DNA of 6,030 nt from Deltaproteobacteria bacterium (GTDB lineage Bacteria; Myxococcota_A; Polyangia; Haliangiales; Haliangiaceae), in the NCBI GenBank assembly GCA_013696695.1, contig JACCYD010000860.1, positions 1-6,030 of the forward strand, written 5' to 3'. Within the stretch, counting starts at the first letter, position 1; the number at the start of each line of letters is the position of its first letter. Of the stretch, positions 1 to 6,030 are shown piece by piece. A program made the position numbers and the translations under genes. Under the pieces are notes generated by a model, which was not told the origin of the DNA, ran no database searches, and worked only from the letters and a program-made list of their open reading frames with translations.

Positions 1-220
1 GGTGATCGATGCGCTGCTTCAGCGCCGCGAGCGGCACCGGTGCGCTGACCTTGTCGTATTCGAAGCAGTAGCCGCACGCCAGGTTGCAGCGACGAGTCAC
101 GATCAGATGGGCGACGATCGGGCGATCGCGATCGATCGCTGCCACCGCGAGCCGACCTGCGAGCCGCAGATCGCGCAACGGTTGCCAGTTCTTGCGGTGC
201 CTGGGCTCGTCGGCGTGCAT
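1..220 (-). CDS. Radical SAM domain protein, N-terminal part (cut by the left edge)
   Basis: The minus strand encodes 73 codons from an ATG at 220-218 to the left edge, with the reading frame still open. Residues 36-56 form the first beta strand and cluster loop of a radical SAM barrel: a hydrophobic stretch (VAHLIVTRR), then CNLACGYCFEYD, giving Cys45, Cys49 and Cys52 in the CX3CX2C spacing. In this superfamily those three cysteines bind a [4Fe-4S] cluster that cleaves S-adenosylmethionine to the 5'-deoxyadenosyl radical. The aromatic residue before the third Cys (Tyr51) is also typical. The short basic N-terminus (residues 1-35) suits a cytoplasmic enzyme. An in-frame TAA at 268-266 limits any upstream extension. 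I chose the ATG because it is the only ATG in the open frame, although no clear ribosome site precedes it. It lies 88 bp downstream of the HAD gene on the same strand. The substrate is unknown because the rest of the protein is outside the window. Confidence 0.85.
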   Translation of the reverse strand, partial: MHADEPRHRKNWQPLRDLRLAGRLAVAAIDRDRPIVAHLIVTRRCNLACGYCFEYDKVSAPVPLAALKQRIDH

Positions 221-308
221 GACGCCAGGCAATGCGATCAGTGTGCCGATCCGACCTTCGGTCAGTTAGCCAGGTCGAGCGTCGCCGCGTTCGACACCAA
301 GCGTCAGA
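221..308. other. Short intergenic gap between the HAD and radical SAM genes
   Basis: These 88 bp separate the stop of the HAD gene from the ATG of the radical SAM gene on the same strand. They contain the TAA that closes the radical SAM frame upstream (266-268). The only hairpin potential I see is small and mutually exclusive (4-bp arms around GACCGAAGGTCGG, read on the minus strand). There is no T-rich terminator tract and no convincing promoter. Read-through from the HAD gene is therefore plausible. Confidence 0.5.
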
Positions 309-968
309 TCACGCCCACTCGATCACCGGCCAGCCGCGCTTGCGAGCATGCCGGCGAAGCCGCGCGTCGGGATTGATCGCGATCGCGCGCCCGACCCGCT
401 CGAGCAGCGGCAAGTCGTTGTAGCTGTCCGAGTAGAAGTAACTCCGAGCGAGATCGACGTCATGCTCCGCGGCCCACGCCTCGGCGAGCGTGACCTTGTG
501 CTGCCCGAAGCACAGCGCCGCGGGTTTGCCGGTGAACGTGCCGCGCGTCGCATCGACCTGCAGGCGCGAGCTCAGCACATGATCGATGCCGACGCCGCGC
601 GCGACCGGGCCCGCCGCGTATTGCGTCGAGCCAGTCGCGAGCACGATCATGTGATCGGCCTGGCGATGATGCGCGAGCGCGACCATCGCACCGGGCGCGA
701 CCTCGGGCGCGACGTGGTCGCGATACCAGATCTCGCACTTCGCGATCATGTCGGCCTCGGAGTCGCCCTCGAGGTCGGCGATCAGCTTGGTAAACACCGT
801 GTCCATGTCGAGGACCGCGAGCTTGTACATCGCGCTCCAGTAGATCGCCTTCGCGAATACCCGCGTCGACAGCTCACCGCGGTTGCGGAGGAACCGGACC
901 CAGCTCATGCCGGTCTCGATCCGCAGCAGAGTGTTGTCCATGTCGAAGAAGGCCGCCGGCTTTCCCAT
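309..968 (-). CDS. HAD-superfamily subfamily IB phosphatase (SerB-like fold)
   Basis: This complete 219-residue protein has the four haloacid dehalogenase motifs in order. Motif I is FFDMDNTLL, with nucleophile Asp9 and acid/base Asp11. Motif II is around Thr112 (LATGS). Motif III is Lys158 (GQHKV). Motif IV is SDSYNDLPLL, with Mg2+-binding Asp181 and Asp185. Length and motif layout fit the HAD-IB group, which has a helical cap between motifs I and II (here about residues 20-100) and includes SerB and CicA-type phosphatases. It should be a soluble cytoplasmic Mg2+-dependent phosphomonoesterase; the substrate cannot be told from sequence. The frame is open upstream to 1109, but an earlier start would run into the divergent kinase gene and past the likely promoter. 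The ATG at 968 places motif I at residue 9, as usual. Stop codon is at 311-309. It is divergent from the kinase (34-bp gap) and probably heads a unit with the radical SAM gene. Confidence 0.9.
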   Translation of the reverse strand: MGKPAAFFDMDNTLLRIETGMSWVRFLRNRGELSTRVFAKAIYWSAMYKLAVLDMDTVFTKLIADLEGDSEADMIAKCEIWYRDHVAPEVAPGAMVALAHHRQADHMIVLATGSTQYAAGPVARGVGIDHVLSSRLQVDATRGTFTGKPAALCFGQHKVTLAEAWAAEHDVDLARSYFYSDSYNDLPLLERVGRAIAINPDARLRRHARKRGWPVIEWA

Positions 969-987
969 CGGCGGCACCGTAGCACCG

Positions 988-993
988 CTTATA
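988..993 (-). promoter_or_regulatory. Putative -10 box of the HAD gene
   Basis: Read on the minus strand, 993-988 is TATAAG, five of six matches to the sigma-70-type -10 consensus. Transcription would begin near 981 and leave a leader of roughly 13 nt before the ATG at 968. No -35 element is recognisable at 16-18 bp spacing. It shares four base pairs with the kinase -10 box. Confidence 0.45.
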
Positions 994-995
994 AT
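990..995 (+). promoter_or_regulatory. Putative -10 box of the kinase gene (TATAAT)
   Basis: Positions 990-995 are an exact TATAAT, striking in a GC-rich 34-bp divergent gap. With the usual 6-7 bp discriminator, transcription would start at about 1002-1003, which is the kinase ATG itself. I see no TTGACA-like hexamer at 16-18 bp spacing and no TG extension, so the -35 contact, or an activator in its place, is unknown. Confidence 0.55.
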
Positions 996-1002
996 CGGGG
1001 CG

Positions 1003-4000
1003 ATGCCGGACGATCGCGACGCGGTACCGACGCGCGCCGATCGACCGGGCGCCGAATCGAAGCCGCGCGCCGCGGCGACCGACGAGCCCGTGATCGGCAG
1101 AGCCTCCACCGCGCAGCGCTACCTCGCCGATCGCGAGATCGCCCGCGGCGGCATGGGCCGCGTCGTCGAGGCGATCGACACCGTGCTCGGCCGCACCGTC
1201 GCGCTCAAGGAAGCGCTGGTCAACGACGAGGAGACGCTGCAGCGGTTCGCGCGCGAGACCCGGATCACTGCGAAGCTCGAGCACCCGTCGATCGTGCCGG
1301 TCTACGACGCCGGCACCGCACCCGATGGCACCCGGTTCTACGTGATGCGCCGAGTGTCGGGCCAGCCGCTCGACAAGCTGGTCGACGCGGCGACCACGCT
1401 GAACGCGCGCCTCGCGCTGGTGCCGCACGTGCTCGCAGCCGCGCAAGCCATCGCGCACGCGCACAAGCGCTCGATCCTCCATCGCGACGTCAAGCCGCCG
1501 AACATCCTGGTCGGCGAGCTCGGCGAGACCGTGGTCATCGATTGGGGGCTCGCGAAGGAGCTCGGCGAGCCGGATGACACCGACGATTTGCAGTCGCGCA
1601 CGGCGAGTCAGTCGCTGATGACTCGCTACGGCGCGGTCGTCGGCACGCCGGGCTTCATGCCGCCCGAGCAAGTCAAAGGCGAGCCGGTCGACGAGCGCGG
1701 CGACGTGTTCGCGCTCGGCGCCACGCTGTACTACGTGCTCACCGGCAAGCCGCCGTTCCGTGGCCCCACCGGCGACGACATCATGCGCGACACGCTCGAG
1801 CGTCCGGCGCGGCCTCTGCGCGAGGTCGCACCCGGCGTTCCTGCGGAGCTCGCTTCGATCGCCGACACGGCGCTTGCCGCTACCGTCGACGATCGCTATC
1901 GAGATGCTGGCGAGATGGTCGCAGAGCTCCAGCGGTTTCTCGCCGGGCAGCTCGTCGCGTCGCACGACTACACCACGCTCGAGCGCGCGGCGCGATTCGT
2001 CCGCCGCCATCGCGTCGCGGTCTCGGTCGTCGCGATCGCGCTGGTCGTGATCGTCGTCGGTGGCGCACTCGCCATCGAGCGCATCCTCGACGCGCGCGAC
2101 ACCGCAGCCGCCGAAGCCGAGCGCGCGATCCGCGAGCGCGCGGAGGCCGACATCGCCCGGCGCGAGGCCACCGATCGCGCCGACGAGCTGGTCGTCGAGA
2201 AGGCGCGCCTGCAGATCGCGACCAACCCGACCGCGGCGGTGGCCCAGATCAAGCGGCTCGCGACTTCGAAGTACTGGCGCGAGGTCCGCGACATCGCGGC
2301 ATCCGCGCGAGCAGCCGGCGTCGCCTGGGAGCTGCCGGCGGCAGGCGCGGATCGGATCTCGGTCGCGGGCAGCACGGGTGTGACGGCGGGCAAAGACGGC
2401 GCGATCCGGCGGATCGATCTGGTGACTCGCCGCAGCGAGGAGCTCGCGCGGTATCCGGCGCCGGCACGCGCGGTGATCGCGGAGGACGGCCGGCGCGTGC
2501 GCGGGTATGCGGGGTCGACGATCGTGCGCATCGATCTCGACACCAAGGCGCGCCGCGACATCGTCGCGCCCGAGCAGCCGCAATCACTGATCGTGCTGCG
2601 CGACGGTGTCGTGTGGTCGGATCGCACGAAGGTGTACCTGCTGAGCGACGCCACCACCGAGCCGATACGCCTCGACATTCCGCTACCTCCTCACCTCGGC
2701 ATCTGGACCTCGCCCGACGACGCGTGGCTCGGCGTCTGCACCGGCACCGCCATCCATCTGATCAAGACCGCGGAGCCCACGCGCGTGCACGAGATTCCCG
2801 ACCGGTATTGCGCGCCGAGGTGGTGGGCGCCGGATCTCTCGACGTTCAAGTTCTACACGTCCACCGGCACGCGCGAGATCGTCGAGGTCGCGCTCACCGA
2901 TCCGCCGAAGGTGATCTCGAGAACGCCCGTCACCAAGGAACACAAGCGTCTCGACCTCCAGTACGGGCGGTCCGACGCGAGCCAGATCCTGCCAGTACCG
3001 AGCGCCAGCAATTTGTCGACCTTCGAAGGCGGCCGGCTCGACGTGCGGTATGCGTCGATCGCGGTGACCTCGCCCGTCGGCGACGCGATGCTGCAGTGGC
3101 CAACGCAGATCACCACCGTCGGCGCCGCGGCCAACTCGCCGTACGTGCTCGCGCTGAGTCGCGACAAGGTCGTCGTGTGGAACCTCGCCGAGGTCCTTCC
3201 GCGCCGCCTACGCGACCTCCGAGCGTCACAGGCGGCGTTCGTCGCCGACGATCAGCTGGTCACGGAGTCGCCACCACGGTGGTACGACCTCCGCACCGGC
3301 GACTACACGGAGCTCCCGGAGATCGCACCTGGGTCGTTCCTGACCGGCTCTCCCCGCGGCGATGCCGTGATGCTCGTGACGTTCCAGGGACCGTCGATCG
3401 CACGCCGCGGCTCCGCGCCGAAGCCAGTGGGAATCTTCGCCTACGCCGCCGCCGAGATCGCCGATCTGGATCACGTGATCTACGCGAAGGCCGACGGCAG
3501 CCTGATCTCCCGCGATCTCCGCACGAACCAGGACACCATCCTGCTCGCGCGCACCACGACGCCGCGCTGGCTGACCGTCGACGATCCCTGGATCATCGCC
3601 GCGTACGACGACGACACCGTGTGGCGCCACGATCGCGCGACGGGCCGGAGCGAGACCCAGCTCCACAAGCAGGCGCGGACGATCGACGGCACCGTCTATT
3701 CCGCCGAGGGCACGCGGTTTCGCACGTGGCGAGGCGATGGCTCGGTCGAGGAGCTGGTGGCTCCGGCGACAATCCTGAGCTCGTTCGCCATCGATGCGAC
3801 GCACGCGATGGTCTACTTCGAGACCGAGCCGCCGATGCTCGCGGTGTTCGACGACAAGCCGCGGTTGATCGGCGTGCCCGTGCGCGATCCCGTCACCACC
3901 GGACCTGCCCTCACGATCTATCACGAACGCGGCGCGGTCCCCGAGCTCCAGATCACCGACGAGGTCACCGGGATCCGCTGGGTGGTCGGGCGCTCGACCC

Positions 4001-4156
4001 GACGCTTCCAGCACCCGGCCCTGTCGCGAAACCAGCGCTATCTCCTCGCCTTCACCTCCGAGGACAATCGCTTCGACGTCCCTCTGATCTGGGACGTCAG
4101 CTTGCCCGCCACGGCCGCGGCGACGGCGGCCTGGCTCGATCAGCTGACCAACGTGG

Positions 4157-4173
<17 letters not shown>
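1003..4173 (+). CDS. Membrane-anchored Ser/Thr protein kinase with large C-terminal beta-propeller-like region
   Basis: This is a 1056-residue Hanks-type kinase. The kinase domain (about 40-312) has a glycine loop ARGGMGRVV (47-55), Lys69 in VALKE, helix-C Glu85, HRDVKPPN with catalytic Asp162 and Asn167, a DWG variant of DFG (Asp180), GTPGFMPPE (214-222), Asp234 and Arg298, so it should be active. The activation segment (180-222) is rich in Ser/Thr, likely autophosphorylation sites. Basic residues RRHR (334-337) precede one membrane helix (338-357), putting the kinase in the cytoplasm and the rest in the periplasm. A coiled coil follows (about 362-405), then a short helical region and degenerate WD/PQQ-like repeats (about 440-1034). 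The ATG at 1003 was chosen because it follows TATAAT directly and leaves a 40-residue lead-in; the open frame back to 883 would overlap the HAD gene. Its 3' end overlaps the protease gene by 17 bp. The ligand is unknown. Confidence 0.93.
4143..4161. repeat. Perfect 8-bp dyad at the convergent 3' ends
   Basis: GCTGACCA (4143-4150) and TGGTCAGC (4154-4161) are perfect reverse complements around a 3-nt loop, ACG. The dyad lies inside the last codons of the kinase gene and covers the stop codon of the protease gene (4157-4159). A hairpin here could limit transcription from both sides, but neither strand has a T tract after it, so it is not a standard intrinsic terminator. It may be a by-product of the coding sequence (LTNVVS). 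Confidence 0.4.
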
Positions 4174-4924
<751 letters not shown>

Positions 4925-4929
4925 CGGAG

Positions 4930-4933
4930 CCTC
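4930..4933 (-). promoter_or_regulatory. Ribosome binding site deciding the TTG start of the protease gene
   Basis: On the minus strand GAGG at 4933-4930 lies five bases before TTG 4924-4922. With the in-frame TAA at 4948-4946 and no ATG until codon 119, it selects the TTG as the start. Confidence 0.6.
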
Positions 4934-4965
4934 GACGTTAGCCGATTACGGCGTTGCTGCGGGGG

Positions 4966-5919
4966 CTACTCGGTGCGGAGCGGTTCGTACGAGCCGGTGA
5001 TCACGGTGTCGCCGATCGACTCGGTCTGCAGCTCGGCGACGAGCGTGAGGACGTCGGCGGCGGCATCGGCGTCGTTGACATACCCCCACACCTGCACGAA
5101 CGCGACCGGCGCGACGCCGAGCTCGACGACCATGAACAGGCCATCTTCCGACGCTGCCGCCTTCTGCGTGTGGCGGACCGGGAGGCCGACCGACGACGAG
5201 AAGTAATAGGTGTCCGTGCCGGGGACCAGGTTCGCCTGGTTCTGCGCCTCGATCTCGGCGTGGGTGCCCGAGTCGAGCGCGCCCGATTCGGTGACGACCG
5301 TCGCGACGAAGTTCGAGACCTCGCGATCCTGGCAGTCGCGCATCGCGCCGGCAAGCACACCGGTGTTGGGGGTGCGAGAGATCCCGATCAGCGCCGGCAT
5401 CGTGGCCGCGGTAGCCTTCGACACGGTGCGGATGCTGCCCTCGGTCTGCAGCGCGACACCCGGCTCGACCTTCTGGTTGAGCAGCAGCGTATCGAGCGAC
5501 TCCGGGTCCGTCAGTTTGTAGCCGAAGCGCGTGACGCCGACCGGGATCACGATGTCGACCTCGGCGTTTTCGTCGGAGGTCTTGGTGTCGAACACGTCGT
5601 TGATGTCCTGGCCACGGAACGCGATGATCGAGGCGTTCGGCACCAGGTTGTCGCTCTGGAAGTCGAGCACCGTCGTCGACAGGGTGACCTCGACCGTGGT
5701 CGCCGGGTCGGCGTTCGCCGTGTTGAGGCAGCTGAAGTCGGCCGGGCCGATTTCCATCCAGCTGTCCTCGGCGAGCTCCATGTTCGCCTTCATCGAAAGC
5801 TCGGGCTTCTTGAAGCCGATGTTGGCCGCCTCCGGCGCATCGGCCGGCGGAGAATCGCCTCCGCCACAGGCGACGAGGGCAAGAGCGAGGGCAGAGATGA
5901 GGGCGGAATAGGTGCGCAT
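4966..5919 (-). CDS. Secreted acidic lipoprotein, probable tandem beta-sandwich domains
   Basis: This 317-residue protein starts with a lipoprotein signal peptide: Arg2, a hydrophobic core (about 5-16), then the lipobox LVAC with Cys18 as the predicted lipidated residue. The following GGGDS has no Asp at +2, which favours outer-membrane over inner-membrane retention under the rule known for enterobacteria. The mature part is strongly acidic (about 44 Asp/Glu against 16 Lys/Arg). It has two further cysteines, Cys64 and Cys196, each just before a beta-rich stretch (about 74-160 and 187-300). The first contains a TSDENAEVDIVIPVG segment resembling the turn and strand of carboxypeptidase-regulatory-like (transthyretin-like) folds. 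I infer two beta-sandwich domains; no catalytic motif is visible and the function is unknown. The ATG at 5919 is preferred over the open frame back to 5997 because it begins the signal peptide and has GGGAG upstream. The protease gene follows after 41 bp. Confidence 0.85.
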   Translation of the reverse strand: MRTYSALISALALALVACGGGDSPPADAPEAANIGFKKPELSMKANMELAEDSWMEIGPADFSCLNTANADPATTVEVTLSTTVLDFQSDNLVPNASIIAFRGQDINDVFDTKTSDENAEVDIVIPVGVTRFGYKLTDPESLDTLLLNQKVEPGVALQTEGSIRTVSKATAATMPALIGISRTPNTGVLAGAMRDCQDREVSNFVATVVTESGALDSGTHAEIEAQNQANLVPGTDTYYFSSSVGLPVRHTQKAAASEDGLFMVVELGVAPVAFVQVWGYVNDADAAADVLTLVAELQTESIGDTVITGSYEPLRTE

Positions 5920-5929
5920 GTTCAAGTGA

Positions 5930-5934
5930 CTCCC
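5930..5934 (-). promoter_or_regulatory. Ribosome binding site of the lipoprotein gene
   Basis: GGGAG on the minus strand (5934-5930) lies ten bases before the ATG at 5919. The spacing is slightly long but workable, and it supports this start over the upstream in-frame ATG at 5997. Confidence 0.5.
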
Positions 5935-5949
5935 GGCAGGAACGACTGC

Positions 5950-5978
5950 GTTGTAGGCCAGCCCGCAGGCTGGATCAA
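5950..5978 (-). promoter_or_regulatory. Putative sigma-70-type promoter of the lipoprotein gene
   Basis: On the minus strand TTGATC (5978-5973, four of six matches to TTGACA) and TACAAC (5955-5950, four of six matches to TATAAT) are separated by 17 bp, the ideal spacing. Transcription would start near 5943, leaving a leader of about 24 nt that includes the ribosome site. The match is moderate and unproven. The promoter would drive the lipoprotein and probably the protease. Confidence 0.4.
5958..5973. repeat. Inverted repeat inside the lipoprotein promoter spacer
   Basis: CCAGCC (5958-5963) and GGCTGG (5968-5973) are perfect reverse complements around CGCA. The dyad nearly fills the 17-bp spacer between the proposed -35 and -10 boxes, a common place for a repressor operator. 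It shares the GGCCAGC / GCTGG half-sites with the dyad at 6010-6030. Confidence 0.5.
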
Positions 5979-6009
5979 TAGTTTCCCGCGGTCCCAACCC
6001 CTCGGTGGA

Positions 6010-6030
6010 ACGGCCAGCACAGCTGGCCGT
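6010..6030. repeat. Perfect 9-bp inverted repeat at the right edge
   Basis: ACGGCCAGC (6010-6018) and GCTGGCCGT (6022-6030) are perfect reverse complements around ACA. The arms may extend past the window end. It could be an operator upstream of the lipoprotein promoter or the hairpin of a terminator. On the minus strand only TT follows the stem, which argues against a standard terminator for a minus-strand gene to the right; the plus-strand flank is outside the window. Confidence 0.55.

Larger units (their letters stand above)
5920..6030. other. Lipoprotein upstream control region
   Basis: These 111 bp upstream of the lipoprotein gene hold no reading frame that I can support. They contain the ribosome site, a plausible promoter and two related dyad repeats, listed separately. 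What lies beyond the right edge cannot be seen. Confidence 0.6.

Noticed and set aside
113..140. Run of overlapping CGATCG/GCGATCGC palindromes resembling the cyanobacterial HIP1 octamer or a Dam-site cluster; another copy lies near 375-390.
   Set aside because: Both runs fall in coding sequence and are explained by adjacent Ile, Asp and Arg codons (ATC, GAT, CGC). Similar GATCGC strings occur throughout the window.
883..1002. Upstream in-frame ATG at 883 as an alternative kinase start.
   Set aside because: It would add 40 residues encoded antisense to the HAD catalytic motif I and would lie upstream of the TATAAT box.
969..1109. N-terminal extension of the HAD protein to an ATG at 1109.
   Set aside because: It would place 47 unusual residues before the DxD motif, which is normally very near the N-terminus, and would overlap the kinase start.
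348..1577. Plus-strand open frame of 409 codons opposite the HAD gene and into the kinase gene.
   Set aside because: It conflicts with the four intact HAD motifs on the minus strand and with the kinase frame; its translation shows no domain.
874..2583. Long minus-strand open frame (569 codons) opposite the kinase gene.
   Set aside because: It runs antisense to the clear kinase domain and is rich in Arg, Ala and Asp with no motif. Long shadow frames are expected in GC-rich coding DNA.
4941..4952. Small hairpin GCCG-ATTA-CGGC between the lipoprotein and protease genes.
   Set aside because: A 4-bp stem without a T tract is too weak to call a terminator.
5949..5963. Possible sigma-54 promoter on the minus strand (TGGC...GC).
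   Set aside because: The GG and GC elements are one base too close for the required -24/-12 spacing.
5920..5997. N-terminal extension of the lipoprotein to an ATG at 5997.
   Set aside because: It would bury the signal peptide and lipobox 26 residues inside the protein; the ATG at 5919 has its own ribosome site.

Overview
The window looks like a chromosomal segment of a GC-rich myxobacterium-type bacterium (Myxococcota, possibly the Kofleriaceae/Haliangiales). By eye it is about two thirds G+C. It carries a membrane-anchored eukaryotic-type Ser/Thr kinase with a very large beta-propeller-like C-terminus, a style typical of that phylum, and an acidic secreted lipoprotein. The taxonomy is inferred from gene content and composition only. 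I see no rRNA, tRNA, CRISPR array, transposase or phage gene.

Layout from left to right. (1) 1-220, minus strand: the N-terminal 73 codons of a radical SAM enzyme that runs off the left edge; its CX3CX2C cluster motif is intact. (2) 309-968, minus strand: a complete 219-residue HAD subfamily IB phosphatase, 88 bp upstream of the radical SAM gene and probably co-transcribed with it. (3) 969-1002: a 34-bp divergent intergenic region with one AT-rich block, CTTATAAT. It reads as a -10 box on both strands, and on the plus strand it sits so close to the kinase ATG that the kinase mRNA may be leaderless. (4) 1003-4173, plus strand: the 1056-residue kinase, made of a cytoplasmic kinase domain, one transmembrane helix, a coiled coil and about 600 residues of degenerate beta-propeller repeats predicted to lie outside the inner membrane. 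(5) 4157-4924, minus strand: a CPBP (CAAX/Abi-type) intramembrane protease that starts at TTG. Its 3' end overlaps that of the kinase by 17 bp, at an 8-bp perfect dyad. (6) 4966-5919, minus strand: a 317-residue lipoprotein, 41 bp upstream of the protease and probably in one transcription unit with it. (7) 5920-6030: the lipoprotein control region, with a plausible sigma-70-type promoter and two related GGCCAGC/GCTGG dyads, one filling the promoter spacer and one at the right edge.

There are thus two minus-strand units (lipoprotein-protease and HAD-radical SAM) flanking one plus-strand kinase gene. A shared pathway is not demonstrated. Kinase, protease and lipoprotein are all envelope proteins, so a surface-sensing or envelope-processing module is possible, but adjacency is the only support. 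The HAD and radical SAM enzymes would be cytoplasmic and their substrates cannot be read from the sequence.
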